This document shows positions 1 to 9,639 of a DNA stretch of 64,000 bases, piece by piece (the first letter of the stretch is position 1; each line of letters starts with the position of its first letter). The notes under the pieces were generated by a model. It ran no database searches, was not told the DNA's origin, and saw nothing but the letters and a program-made list of their open reading frames with translations. Source of the stretch: Aureliella helgolandensis (GTDB taxonomy: Bacteria; Planctomycetota; Planctomycetia; Pirellulales; Pirellulaceae). The position numbers and the translations under genes were made by a program. The stretch lies in NCBI RefSeq assembly GCF_007752135.1, contig NZ_CP036298.1, forward strand, positions 1,984,001 to 2,048,000. The letters are read 5' to 3'.

Positions 1-70
1 GGAGCTAGCCTTCCAGATTTACGCCGAGACTGTTTGGGACATTCCGACGCCGGATTTCATTGGGTCTTAA
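1..70 (+). CDS. C-terminal tail of an upstream gene (partial)
   Basis: Reading from base 2, 22 sense codons run from the window edge to a TAA at 68-70, giving a tail ending in ...WDIPTPDFIGS. The codon choices look protein-like and the other two frames look poorer, so this is probably the 3' end of a gene that starts outside the window. Too little remains to assign a family. It could also be a chance open frame. Confidence 0.35.
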   Translation, partial: ELAFQIYAETVWDIPTPDFIGS

Positions 71-186
71 CCAACGAGGAGTAACGTGGGTGTGCTGGGA
101 CGTCTAAAATAGGCTCTGAATTATGGTCTTGTAGCATCCCAAGGAATGCCTCGTTTCTTGAGCACTCCGCGCAAAGGAAAAACCTC

Positions 187-3100
187 GTGATTTGTCGGCT
201 CTCCGCAATGGCTTGCTGGGGTATGATGGCCCTCTACCTCCTGCCTATGGCTTCCCTGCATTCGCAGCCTCCTTCCTCCCCCCTTCCGGCAACCAATCGG
301 CTCGGTTTGCCTGGCTTGCAGCCCAACGCGACGACTCTGTTGCCGAACGGTTGGTCGCTAAAAGCGCAGGGCGAGCACGTTCCAATGGGGGACTTTCCGG
401 CCATGCTGCGTGTTTCGCCGGATGGCAAGTATGTGGCTGTCTTGCACTGTGGTTACGGCGCTCATGAAATCCGAATTGTGGACTTGGAAACGCAAACGGT
501 CCGCTCTACGACGCAGGTGCCTCAGGCGTTCTACGGATTGGCCTTTTCCAGTGACGGAGCGCAGTTGGCCGTCAGCGGTGGGGAGGACGAATGCGTTTAT
601 GTGTTCCCATTCGCCGAGGGCTTTCTAGCAGCAGGGCGGACCATTCAGGTTGTACCGGCCAAGGAAAAGTTTGTAGTCGCGGGTGTTGAGTGGAGCGTCG
701 ACGATCGAGAACTGGTCGTCTGCGGCCTGCTGGCTAATGAAGTCCGAATCGTTGATGCTGTTTCCGGAGAAACCAAGAGCCGAGTCGACCTAGGGGCAGA
801 AGCGTACCCCTATGCGATTTGTCTCGACGTGGAATCCAAAAGTGCGTTTGTTAGCTTGTGGGGTAGTTCGAGTGTGGCTCACATTGACTTGAATCCAGGC
901 CAAGTCATGCAGCGTTTCGCAACTCAGAGTCACCCAACCGAGATGCGACTGCTTGACAAGGGCGCTCTGCTACTGGTCGCCTGCTCAGACCAAAATAGCA
1001 TTACCGTAATAGATACGCAGAACGGAAAGCAGTTGGAGGTCATCCAAACCGCACTCTTTCCCCATGCCCCCAACGGCAGCACACCGGCTAGCCTTGCCGT
1101 TTCGCCAGACGGGCGGGTTTTGGTCGCAGCGAACTCGGACAACAACAATCTGGCCGTGTTCGACATCAGCCAACGTGGGCAATCCAAGTCCCTTGGGTTT
1201 ATTCCGGTGGGTTGGTACCCAACCTCGGTCCGCTTTTCCCACGACGGACGGACCATTCTTGTCGCCAACGGAAAAGGGCTGACCTCGCGTTCCAATGTCC
1301 ATGGAGCCAATCCAAACATTACGGCAGACAAGACCGTTCGCGAGTATATAGGAGGGTTGCTTCAGGGAACACTTTCGTTCATCCCGTCACCTTCACCAGC
1401 AGAGATGTCCGAAATGACACGTCTGGCGTTTGCTTGTTGTCCCTTAGAGGACGCGAAGGGACGCAATTTTCAAATATCAGAAAATCACCCTATTCCTAGC
1501 AAACCAGGGATGGTTAGTCCCATTGAGCACTGCATCTATGTCATTAAAGAGAATCGGACCTACGATCAGGTCTTGGGAGATATGTCTACTGGAAACGGTG
1601 ATCCGAGCCTATGCATCTTTCCGGAATCTGTCACGCCCAATCATCATGCTCTGGCGCGGCAATATGTTCAATTAGACAATTTTTATGTGGAAAGCGAAGT
1701 GAGTGCTGATGGGCACGAGTGGACCATGGCAGCCTACGCCACCGATTTTGTCGAAAAAACATGGCCAATCAGCTACCGAGGTGGTCGCAAAAAGTTGACT
1801 TACCCCTCGGAAGGAAAGTTCAAAATTGCAGAACCGTCGAGCGGATATCTGTGGGATCGATGTGCCGAACGTGGCGTCGGCTATTTCAGCTTTGGAGAAT
1901 TCGTTGACAACGGGCGGACCCCTGCGGATCCTTGCACCACTAACATCGAAGCTTTGCAAGGGCACTTCGATCCAATGTTTCGATCGTATGACTTGGACTA
2001 TACCGACGTCATGCGGGCTGAGCGGTTTATCGAGCGATGGAAGCAATTCGAGACCGAAGATAATTTACCTGGTCTCATTGTCTTGCGACTGCCGAATGAT
2101 CACACCTACGGAACACGGGTCGGGAAACCTACTCCGACGGCCATGGTCGCCGATAATGATGTCGCTCTTGGTATGATCGTCGAGGCGGTGTCGACGAGTG
2201 AGGCTTGGGCGAAGACTGCTATCTTTGTTGTTCAAGATGACGCACAAAACGGTTCCGACCACGTCGATGCACACCGCACGGTAGCTTTAGCCATCAGTCC
2301 CTATACGCGTGGGAGTGGTTTGGATTCAACCATGTACTCGACCTCGAGCATGTTGCGGACGATGGAGTTGATTCTGGGGCTCGATCCGATGACGCAGTTC
2401 GATGCTGCGGCTACGCCAATGTATGCGGCGTTCCACTCTGAACCGGACTTAACGGCCTACGAAGCGCTGCCTGCGCAAGTTGACTTGGCTGCAACCAATT
2501 TGGCGGATGCATGGGGCGCGAAAGTTTCCGAACAACTCGACCTCAGCACTGAGGACGCCGCCGATGACTTGTTGTTCGGTGACATCGTCTGGCGTAGTGT
2601 GCGAGGTGCCGATTCTCCCATGCCAGCTCCCGTGCGATCTGCATTTGTTTTCTTGAGTGCTGACGACGACGACGACGCCGAGGTTGAGCTTGAAGAGGAA
2701 GAGGAAGAGGAAGAGGAAGAGGAAGAGGAAGGGGAAGGACTGTCGGGCAATGGGGCTGACTTGCAATCCAACGTTCTGGTGATCGCCCACCGAGGGGCGA
2801 GTGGCTATCTGCCTGAACATTCCGAGGGTGCTAAGGTGCTGGCCATCGCTCAAGGAGCGGACGTTGTCGAACAAGATGTGGTATTGACCCGCGACCGAGT
2901 TATGGTCATTAGCCACGACATCACGATGGATGCGACGACCAACGTGGGTGAAATCTATCCGAATCGAGCTCGTGAAGATGGGCATTTCTACTACGCTGAT
3001 TTCGATTGGCCGGAGCTGAGCAACGTTTCCTTGCGTGAACGCACGCTGAAAAGTCGCGGTGGAAGCCTCCGTTTCCCCAATGCGACGGCGAGTCGCATTA

Positions 3101-3708
3101 TGCGTCTAGAGGATGAAATCGCCCTTGTTACAGGGCTCAATCAAACTTTAGGCAAGAGGGTTGGCTTTCACATCGAACTGAAGTCGCCTAGTTGGCACCT
3201 GAAGGAGTTTGGCGCACACATGGCTGACAAACTGATGGAAGTCCTAAATCAGAAAGAGTTGACAGATCTGCGAAATTTGTGCTTCATCCAATGTTTCGAG
3301 CCAGGCGAATTGCAATACTTGCGGGATACCCATCATTGCGAATTCCCACTGGTGCAGCTGCTTGGTGGGCGACCACTTGGGTTGTTGCCCGGAGCCGCAT
3401 CGAGCGCCGATCGAATGGCTACCTTAGAAGCGGAGTTAAGCGAAATCGCTAAATATGCGGATGGAATCGGCCCGTCGATCCCATTGCTCGTCACTCTGGA
3501 AGATGGCAAGGTCAAGTCGAATGGATTTGTCGAGGCAGCGCATGCGGCAGGCTTAGTCGTGCACCCTTACACGGTCCGCAAGGACGGCTTGCCAAGCTGG
3601 TGTGACGATGTCGCCAGCCTGCATGACATGTTGCTCAACGAGCTGAAGGTCGATGGGTTCTTCACCGACTTCCCCGACTTGGGGCGCGCAGCAGTCGATA
3701 GTCAATAG
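187..3708 (+). CDS. Secreted YVTN beta-propeller / phosphoesterase / glycerophosphodiester phosphodiesterase fusion
   Basis: This 1173-residue protein has three modules. After a signal-like hydrophobic stretch (about residues 8-26), residues 55-400 carry YVTN/YncE-type propeller repeats (VSPDGKYVAVL, AVSPDGRVLVAANSD). Residues about 445-790 match the phosphoesterase family that includes phospholipase C (VIKENRTYDQVLGD at the start, VVQDDAQNGSDHVDAHR near the end). An Asp/Glu-rich linker at about 825-855 follows. Residues about 864-1165 form a GDPD domain with the expected HRG, ExD, SHD and IELK active-site motifs. The propeller-phosphoesterase pairing is known as a bifunctional YncE/alkaline-phosphatase-like protein; the added GDPD is unusual. 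Inferred role: extracytoplasmic release of phosphate from phospholipid head groups or glycerophosphodiesters. The start is GTG with AAAGGA about 9 bases upstream; an ATG at 208 is an alternative. Confidence 0.85.
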   Translation: MICRLSAMACWGMMALYLLPMASLHSQPPSSPLPATNRLGLPGLQPNATTLLPNGWSLKAQGEHVPMGDFPAMLRVSPDGKYVAVLHCGYGAHEIRIVDLETQTVRSTTQVPQAFYGLAFSSDGAQLAVSGGEDECVYVFPFAEGFLAAGRTIQVVPAKEKFVVAGVEWSVDDRELVVCGLLANEVRIVDAVSGETKSRVDLGAEAYPYAICLDVESKSAFVSLWGSSSVAHIDLNPGQVMQRFATQSHPTEMRLLDKGALLLVACSDQNSITVIDTQNGKQLEVIQTALFPHAPNGSTPASLAVSPDGRVLVAANSDNNNLAVFDISQRGQSKSLGFIPVGWYPTSVRFSHDGRTILVANGKGLTSRSNVHGANPNITADKTVREYIGGLLQGTLSFIPSPSPAEMSEMTRLAFACCPLEDAKGRNFQISENHPIPSKPGMVSPIEHCIYVIKENRTYDQVLGDMSTGNGDPSLCIFPESVTPNHHALARQYVQLDNFYVESEVSADGHEWTMAAYATDFVEKTWPISYRGGRKKLTYPSEGKFKIAEPSSGYLWDRCAERGVGYFSFGEFVDNGRTPADPCTTNIEALQGHFDPMFRSYDLDYTDVMRAERFIERWKQFETEDNLPGLIVLRLPNDHTYGTRVGKPTPTAMVADNDVALGMIVEAVSTSEAWAKTAIFVVQDDAQNGSDHVDAHRTVALAISPYTRGSGLDSTMYSTSSMLRTMELILGLDPMTQFDAAATPMYAAFHSEPDLTAYEALPAQVDLAATNLADAWGAKVSEQLDLSTEDAADDLLFGDIVWRSVRGADSPMPAPVRSAFVFLSADDDDDAEVELEEEEEEEEEEEEEGEGLSGNGADLQSNVLVIAHRGASGYLPEHSEGAKVLAIAQGADVVEQDVVLTRDRVMVISHDITMDATTNVGEIYPNRAREDGHFYYADFDWPELSNVSLRERTLKSRGGSLRFPNATASRIMRLEDEIALVTGLNQTLGKRVGFHIELKSPSWHLKEFGAHMADKLMEVLNQKELTDLRNLCFIQCFEPGELQYLRDTHHCEFPLVQLLGGRPLGLLPGAASSADRMATLEAELSEIAKYADGIGPSIPLLVTLEDGKVKSNGFVEAAHAAGLVVHPYTVRKDGLPSWCDDVASLHDMLLNELKVDGFFTDFPDLGRAAVDSQ
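2661..2738 (+). repeat. GAC and GAAGAG simple-sequence tracts encoding an acidic linker
   Basis: A run of GAC triplets (2661-2677) and about 6.5 copies of the hexamer GAAGAG (2692-2730) sit in frame inside the fusion gene. They encode Asp and Glu runs joining the phosphoesterase and GDPD modules. Copy-number change in units of six would lengthen or shorten the linker without breaking the frame. Confidence 0.9.
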
Positions 3709-3950
3709 CGTTCATTCGGAGTTTCGCTGGAGCTTGGCGGCAGAAGCGAGACCTGGACCTCTCGTCCATGGTCCGTTTTGCTAGAAAACCGCTGAATGAT
3801 GGGAGCCAGCTATCGTTTGGAATTCAACTTTTTTGTACCACTCGCGCGAATTTTGTAACGAGTGGAAGTCCATTATCAACGTTCTATTGCGGAACAACTC
3901 GAGATTGGATGGGATTGAAACACAATCTTGAGGCCTTGGGAAAAACTAAC

Positions 3951-5684
3951 ATGCCTTTTCAACGAGTAAATGCGATGAGTCTGACAGGTTGGCTTCGATG
4001 CTTGACGATTGCTGGAGGTCTTAGTGCAGCGGGAGATTTACCTGCGTTGCATGCACATGAGCCGCAATTGCGAACGGGAGGGGCCGCGAGTAGTGATCCA
4101 CACGAGCATGCTACCGGGTACGTGTACCACGACCTCAACGGTAACCAAACGCGTGAGGCAGGCGAAGTGGGGTTGGAAGGCATCAAAGTTTCGAACGGTC
4201 GAGACATTGTCACCACTGATGCCGAAGGTCGGTACGAAATTGGCGTGGATGAGGATACAATTGTGTTCGTCATCAAGCCACGTGGCTTCATCTCTCCGCT
4301 TAACGAACTCAACTTGCCGCAGTTCTATTACATCCACAAGCCGGCTGGATCACCTGCAAGTGCGTTTCCTGGTGTATCTCCGACAGGAGCATTACCTGAG
4401 TCGGTTGATTTTGCGCTTCAATCCAACGAAGAACCCTCGCAGTTCAAGGCGTTGTTGTTTGGTGACACGCAGCCACGCAACGTTCAAGAAGTTGAGTACA
4501 TGGCGCATGACATTGTCGAACAGGTGGTGGCTGAGAATGCACACGGTGCCTCGCTAGGTGTGACGCTAGGCGATATCGTTTTCAACGATTTGAGCGTTTT
4601 TGGTCCGCACAATCAAGCAGTTGCCTTAATCGGTATTCCCTGGTTCAACGTGATTGGAAATCACGACATCAATCTAGACGCGGCGGACGACAGGCACTCA
4701 GACGAAACCTTTGAAAGCCATTATGGACCGAGCTACTATTCGTTCGACTATGGGACTGTCCATTTTCTGGCACTCGACGACGTGATGTGGCACGGACCTG
4801 AAGAAGGACGTCGCGGTAATTACACCGGCGGCTTGGGTGAGGCTCAAATGGAGTTCATTCGCAATGATCTGAAGATGATTCCAGAAGATCAATTGGTTGT
4901 TCTGATGATGCATATACCTTTGGTCGACGTCGAGGATCGCCAGGAATTGTACCGTTTGATTGAGCAGCGTCCATTCGCCATGTCCATGTCAGCCCATACC
5001 CACTATCTCAGGCATCGCTTCATTGGCCAGGAAGATGGTTGGATGGGACCAGAGCCGCACCACCATTTGGTAAATGTCACTGTTTGTGGTAGTTGGTGGC
5101 GAGGAACCCCAGACGAACTTGGGATTCCGAATGCAACGATGAGTGATGGGGGGCCGAATGGGTACTCAATTATTTCCTTTGATGGAACGGACTATGATTT
5201 AGAGTTCCGAGCAGCACGGCGTCCAGAAAACCACCAAATGAACATCTATTTGCCGCAGGAAATTGCCACGATAGATGCAATAACTACGGCTGTTGTTGTG
5301 AACGTCTTTAACGGTTCGGAAAAGTCGACTACACGAATGCGAATTCTGCCTGACGGGGAATGGAAACCCATGGAACGTGTCGACGGAGTTGATCCGTTCT
5401 ACACCGACATGAAGAAGCTGGAAGCAGGGCCTTTTCCATTACCTGGTACTCCGCTCCCAGGACCATCCATCACGGATCACCTGTGGCGGGCTTTCCTGCC
5501 AGCAGTTCTGCCAGTAGGCACTCATATGGTGGAAGTCGAAACAACCGACATGGATGGCCATGTCTACACGGATCACGAGAGTCTTCGTGTGGTCGCGCTG
5601 CCTCGTCCAACCACGCCACCGGAAAATGCGGAGCGAACCTCAGCCGGATCTTCTCGGAGTCGTGGCCGTGGCCGTCCTCAGTGA
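3951..5684 (+). CDS. Secreted calcineurin-like metallophosphoesterase with N-terminal SdrD-B-like domain
   Basis: The product is about 577 residues from the chosen ATG. A signal-like segment (LTGWLRCLTIAGGLSAAG) comes first, then a beta-sandwich of the MetallophosN/SdrD-B type (GYVYHDLNGNQTREAGEVGLEGIKV). The calcineurin-like core follows, with GDTQ, GDIVFND, GNHD and the late SAHTHYLRH histidines as metal ligands. The last 150 or so residues fit the MetallophosC extension usual in this family. It lies 240 bases after the phosphoesterase/GDPD gene on the same strand, so both may act on extracytoplasmic phosphoesters. The open frame extends up to 3768, but the first 60 residues look untypical, and ATGs at 3951 or 3975 put the signal peptide at the N terminus. 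The substrate cannot be told from sequence. Confidence 0.85.
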   Translation: MPFQRVNAMSLTGWLRCLTIAGGLSAAGDLPALHAHEPQLRTGGAASSDPHEHATGYVYHDLNGNQTREAGEVGLEGIKVSNGRDIVTTDAEGRYEIGVDEDTIVFVIKPRGFISPLNELNLPQFYYIHKPAGSPASAFPGVSPTGALPESVDFALQSNEEPSQFKALLFGDTQPRNVQEVEYMAHDIVEQVVAENAHGASLGVTLGDIVFNDLSVFGPHNQAVALIGIPWFNVIGNHDINLDAADDRHSDETFESHYGPSYYSFDYGTVHFLALDDVMWHGPEEGRRGNYTGGLGEAQMEFIRNDLKMIPEDQLVVLMMHIPLVDVEDRQELYRLIEQRPFAMSMSAHTHYLRHRFIGQEDGWMGPEPHHHLVNVTVCGSWWRGTPDELGIPNATMSDGGPNGYSIISFDGTDYDLEFRAARRPENHQMNIYLPQEIATIDAITTAVVVNVFNGSEKSTTRMRILPDGEWKPMERVDGVDPFYTDMKKLEAGPFPLPGTPLPGPSITDHLWRAFLPAVLPVGTHMVEVETTDMDGHVYTDHESLRVVALPRPTTPPENAERTSAGSSRSRGRGRPQ

Positions 5685-5862
5685 GAGGCCGAGTGTGCAG
5701 CATCTCCGTTGAATGTTCCTCGCCGCCAACGTCAATGGATACTGCTTGACCGTGTTTAGAATCGTCTACTGAGTCTGTGCAGTCCAACCGTCGTAGTTGT
5801 CTCCCACAGCGAAACATAGCTTTCGCGTGGGCTGGCGGTGGAGTTGATGATCCAGGCGGCGT

Positions 5863-6552
5863 CTAACTGCGTTGGTTCTGGCGAATCGTTTCCACAATCA
5901 ACCCTGGGCTAGATATACGCGATGCGACGATTTCAAGATCGTCCTGCCCTGAGCTTGAAATGCCAATTTGGCCGATGCGCATGAGCCTCTGGAAAAGTGA
6001 TTGATCCAATTGGATATTGCGAACATCGTCGTGCTGAACCTCCGAGGCGTCGCGACTGAGGATTCCTTGCTTGTAAATCGTACGGCTGTCGGTAATCGTA
6101 AGCGTCGTCGAATAGCTGAGCGTGAACCAGTAGAACAGGATGCCGGCCACCGCAATCAACCCCGCTACTGAAATCCAGAGCAGCCAGTCGATCGACGCAA
6201 GTGTGGTTGAGCCGAGCAACTCTGGCTCCCTAGAGGGAGCGTCCCCGGCGAGCGAGCGCCACAGCCCATAGATCGCTGCCACTGTAACCATCAATACAAC
6301 CATGGATCCCAGCGGGCGAGCGCGGAACACAACTGGATGTACGCGAAATAGTGTGCGCTCCTCAGGTTCGGTAGCGATGATTTTCTGAGTTTCGTCCGCT
6401 TCGACTTCGCGAACCGACGTTACCTCTGCAGTTGGGATCTCCATCTCAAACGGCTTTTCGCATTTGGGGCAGATGATCGGTTCTGCGGTGTGAGCGATGG
6501 TCGTTTCAACATCTCGTCCGCAGTAGGGACATTGTGCGGTTAGCAACTGCAT
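5863..6552 (-). CDS. Membrane PH-domain (YdbT-like) protein with N-terminal zinc ribbon
   Basis: The 229-residue protein opens with two CxxC pairs (CPYCGRD, CPKCEKPF) that form a probable zinc ribbon. Two hydrophobic spans follow at about 80-100 and 125-145. After these comes a bacterial PH-like domain of the bPH_2/YdbT type (LTITDSRTIYKQGILSRDASEVQHDDVRNIQLDQS). Family members are membrane-anchored and of unknown biochemical role. It lies 81 bases downstream of the MscS-type channel gene on the same strand, so the two are probably co-transcribed and both act at the membrane. The zinc ribbon is likely to be a protein-contact module. Confidence 0.8.
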   Translation of the reverse strand: MQLLTAQCPYCGRDVETTIAHTAEPIICPKCEKPFEMEIPTAEVTSVREVEADETQKIIATEPEERTLFRVHPVVFRARPLGSMVVLMVTVAAIYGLWRSLAGDAPSREPELLGSTTLASIDWLLWISVAGLIAVAGILFYWFTLSYSTTLTITDSRTIYKQGILSRDASEVQHDDVRNIQLDQSLFQRLMRIGQIGISSSGQDDLEIVASRISSPGLIVETIRQNQRS

Positions 6553-6633
6553 GATTCGTCTTTCTCTGGAAGGGCTAGTATCATTCTGCGCCTCAACGAG
6601 GCAGCACTTAGTCCATGGGTCCTGTGTCGCGTC

Positions 6634-8121
6634 TTACTCACTCACTAAACTCTCAACCTCTGCGCCTGGAAGCCAGGAGTTGTCGGCTTGTCGCTGTAGA
6701 TCTGCGACTTCGCTCTTCATGTCCCCCTCCGCCTCGCTGACAACTGGCTCGTCAGGTTGGTCGCGCGGAGGCAGTGGTTTAGGATTGAACGGGTGGCTAC
6801 TTTCTGTTGTTGAGTGAGTTGAGCTCGGATTCTCAGGCTCGGTGCCACTGCTTGCAATTCCGTTGGGGCTCATTAGCACCGGCACACCCTTGGGGAAGAT
6901 CACTTCCCGCGCTTCATCGGGTAGGGAAATCCCTTCCAACTGGAGTGATTGTTTCACAAGTCGCATGACGGACGAGCGAACAGAAAGCCAATCGTTCTTC
7001 TCACCATCGATCCAGAACAGGACGCGGAGGTTAACGGTAGCAGCAGCTAACGAGTCGATTAATACTTTGGCGGGTGGTTCCTCTAGAATCGATGGATGCT
7101 GCTTGATCTTATCGAGAATGGTTTGTTGAGCTTTGGAGGCCGAATCGTCATAGCCGACTCCGACATCGAAACTCACTCTGCGTGTTGGGTTTGCAGTGAA
7201 ATTGACAATTAACGATTTGTAGACCTGAGAATTTGGAATTTGTATGAGATTTCCATCCAGAGACATCAGCGTGGTGCCACGCGTGGTGACACGGCGCACG
7301 ATTCCCTCGTGCCCGGCAACTTCGATCTGATCGCCGATGCGGAAGGGTTTTTGAATGCTGATGAGGATGCTGGCCAGAAAGTTTTCGGCGATGTCCTGAA
7401 ATGCGATACCAATCACCAGACCGATCAGCCCAGTCCCACCGAGCACGGTGAGCGCCAATTGAGTGAGCCCTGAGATTCGCAGCACGAGATAGATGCCAAA
7501 GATCAATATCGGTAGCATGATTGCTTTCGAGATGACCCACCGCAGCAGCTTGTTAGGAACACTCCCAACCAAAAGACTGCCTGCCGCTAAGCTAGTAAGC
7601 TTGGCAATCAACCAAGCGAGGAGGAGAACGACGAGTCCAAAAATGAGGAGGGGGATTGCCTGAACGGCTGAGGTTTGGAAGTTCCGCAGTTCACCAAAGG
7701 CCGCGCTGAAGTCCCAAATCGATTTTTCGGCAACCGTCATGCGATTTACTACGGCAGCAACGTCTTGTGTATTCCGGGCCAGATCGCCCGCCCACGTCTT
7801 GTAATCGGGTTTTGCCGCCACGCCTGACAGGAACACAACGCCGTTTTCCACCGCCACAGCCGGAGAGCCGAAGTATTGGGTCGAATCGAGGATACTGGTA
7901 AGCCGCAGCGCTATTTCATCGTCACGGGCGATTGGCTTGACATCGACCTTACTGGGGGCTTCAGGGCTCTCCTCCTGGCCCAACGGCGGACTCGCAGCCA
8001 CCTCGCCCGCTGTCTTTTCCTGCGCAAACAAGATAGACGAGGAAATGAAAGCTACCCAAACTAACGTCAAGAACCCAACCAGGGGGCGAAAGAGGCATCG
8101 GTCAGAGAGAGGGAGGCTCAT
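6634..8121 (-). CDS. MscS-family mechanosensitive ion channel with N-terminal BON domain
   Basis: A 495-residue protein with a signal-like N terminus (LVGFLTLVWVAFISSSILFAQ). A BON domain at about 65-125 follows (DEIALRLTSILDSTQYF, VENGVVFLSGVA). Next come about four membrane spans and the MscS core, with the pore-helix-like GLIGLVIGIAFQDIAENFLASI and the beta domain (FRIGDQIEVAGHEGIVRRVTTRGT). The tail is long, low-complexity and Ser/Pro/Glu-rich. Known role of the family: tension-gated osmotic release. BON domains usually bind lipid or peptidoglycan, so this one may anchor the periplasmic side. The frame opens at 8145, but ATG at 8121 has GGAAA just upstream and gives a better signal peptide. 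The PH-domain gene follows in the same direction. Confidence 0.9.
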   Translation of the reverse strand: MSLPLSDRCLFRPLVGFLTLVWVAFISSSILFAQEKTAGEVAASPPLGQEESPEAPSKVDVKPIARDDEIALRLTSILDSTQYFGSPAVAVENGVVFLSGVAAKPDYKTWAGDLARNTQDVAAVVNRMTVAEKSIWDFSAAFGELRNFQTSAVQAIPLLIFGLVVLLLAWLIAKLTSLAAGSLLVGSVPNKLLRWVISKAIMLPILIFGIYLVLRISGLTQLALTVLGGTGLIGLVIGIAFQDIAENFLASILISIQKPFRIGDQIEVAGHEGIVRRVTTRGTTLMSLDGNLIQIPNSQVYKSLIVNFTANPTRRVSFDVGVGYDDSASKAQQTILDKIKQHPSILEEPPAKVLIDSLAAATVNLRVLFWIDGEKNDWLSVRSSVMRLVKQSLQLEGISLPDEAREVIFPKGVPVLMSPNGIASSGTEPENPSSTHSTTESSHPFNPKPLPPRDQPDEPVVSEAEGDMKSEVADLQRQADNSWLPGAEVESLVSE

Positions 8122-8799
8122 AGTTTTCCAGTACTCAGCATTCAACGGTTACCAGTGCTCGATGCGCTTGCACCGAAACTGTTAAGCAAGTTTTATGCCG
8201 TGAGGCTGCAAACCCAAGGGACGCGTCGCGCCGAAGTACGGTGAGAATGCGACAAGCTCGGAGGTCGCGCTTACATGCTTGGTACTTTGTCTGTCCCGGT
8301 GACTTTTGAGAATAGGCCGAGTATGCCGTGACAAGCGTGCATGCTGGGGCCAGCGAGCGAGTCCATCGTTAGTGTCCCAGAGAATTACCTGAATTGCTCC
8401 GAGACGCTTCGTGGAGCGATTTCCAAGGGGGCAAAGCGAGGCCGCTCCACTCTAGCTGGCGGCCAACCAGTCAGACTGGTCGCTGATAGACAACAGGGGG
8501 GGCGGTAGAGGCCGCCCATGACAGGTTCGTCCAGTCCCGATCCCTTGACCAGATAATCCTGCGCAGGGGGGAAGCTGCGCTTACGCGCACCACTCGCAAC
8601 CCACATCGGATGACTGTCGTCCTGAAAGGCCTGCGGCGGGATGTCTTTCACTTCGAGAGAGAACTTGTCTGATTCAGGCGAGATTTTGCAAGCGGCGGAA
8701 CTGAGAGGCTGTTTGCATGTGTTGACCTGTGAGGTTACTGCCGCAATGCCGTGGCTGTCGTGATTACCACGTTTGAATCAGCCGGGTGTCTTTCCAAGT
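8122..8799. other. Intergenic region without a convincing gene
   Basis: About 680 bases between the channel gene and the hydrolase, both on the minus strand. The only longer frame (88 codons, minus strand, 8385-8651) is Arg/Pro-rich with no recognisable domain or ribosome site, and I do not call it. A short hairpin-forming palindrome with ACCAGT/ACTGGT arms lies at 8466-8480. The part next to 8121 presumably carries the channel-gene promoter. Confidence 0.5.
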
Positions 8800-9639
8800 T
8801 CACTTGCCTACTTCGATCACATCGCCGCCTTGGGGCTCTCCTTTGCCATAGCACACCATGTCGAGGAACTCGTTGAAGGCCTCGTAGGTTTCCTGGTCTC
8901 GTGAGGTGGGGCTATAGAGGATACGTTGGGCTGGCACGTGTCCCATAGCATCGACGTACACCATTTTATTCCAGATCTGCTTACTCTTGAGCTTGGCCTG
9001 CATATCATGGCCCTGTTGAGCTGGAGTGGAAGGATGCTCGTCGTCGCCGCCGTACATGATGAAGCCAGGCGCATCATTGGCGGCGACTTGCTGGATGACG
9101 TAAGGGGGCAAGTAGGGAGAATCCCCGAACCAGGCGATAACATTCAGCACCTCGGGTTGGTGCATGGCATCGGAGGGCCAGTTCCATTGTTTGCGATAGG
9201 CGATTTGGGCGCTTAGGTAGCCCCCGGCAGAGGATCCGGTTGAGACGATCTTCTCGGGATCGCCGCCATACTTCTCAGCGTTGGCCTGCATGTAAGCGAC
9301 AGCCATGGCCACATCGATGGTGCAGTCTGCGATGGTGATTGGCGTGCCTTCCTTCCTCAAGCGGTAGTTCGGCGAGACGACGATGCAGCCTTTTTCCCTA
9401 TAGAAATTTTGAATGTTTTTGCTGCAGTAGCTCTTGTTACCGTTCGTGAACCCGCCGCCATGAATCGTGAAAACGATGGGCGCGTTCTTGTAATCTGTGT
9501 TCCAATAGACATCCAGGACATGTCGCTCGTGGGTACCATACGCTACGTCTTTGTCGGACTTGTTTTCCGCCAACCCATGGGTTGCGCAAATCGAGAGTCC
9601 GATTGCAACCACGACGATCTTTGCTTCCCATCCGGTCAT
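8800..9639 (-). CDS. Secreted alpha/beta hydrolase (esterase/lipase, BD-FAE/HSL-like)
   Basis: The 279-residue protein has a cleavable signal (KIVVVAIGLSICATHGLAE). The HGGGF oxyanion-hole motif lies at about 60-64 and the nucleophile elbow GSSAGGY at about 136-142, followed by a late Asp and a His in DAMGHVPAQ. This pattern fits carbohydrate-ester or small-ester hydrolases of the BD-FAE/HSL group. The elbow is GSSAGG rather than the commoner GDSAGG. The start ATG has AAGGA about 6 bases upstream. It stands alone, so the natural substrate is unknown; deacetylation of polysaccharide is a plausible guess. Confidence 0.85.
   Translation of the reverse strand: MTGWEAKIVVVAIGLSICATHGLAENKSDKDVAYGTHERHVLDVYWNTDYKNAPIVFTIHGGGFTNGNKSYCSKNIQNFYREKGCIVVSPNYRLRKEGTPITIADCTIDVAMAVAYMQANAEKYGGDPEKIVSTGSSAGGYLSAQIAYRKQWNWPSDAMHQPEVLNVIAWFGDSPYLPPYVIQQVAANDAPGFIMYGGDDEHPSTPAQQGHDMQAKLKSKQIWNKMVYVDAMGHVPAQRILYSPTSRDQETYEAFNEFLDMVCYGKGEPQGGDVIEVGK

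Noticed and set aside
2457-2985. Minus-strand open frames across the acidic-linker region, one Ser-rich
   Set aside because: They are antisense shadows of the GAAGAG and GAC repeats in the fusion gene and show no domain.
8385-8651. 88-codon minus-strand frame
   Set aside because: Arg/Pro-rich, without ribosome site or domain; probably non-coding.
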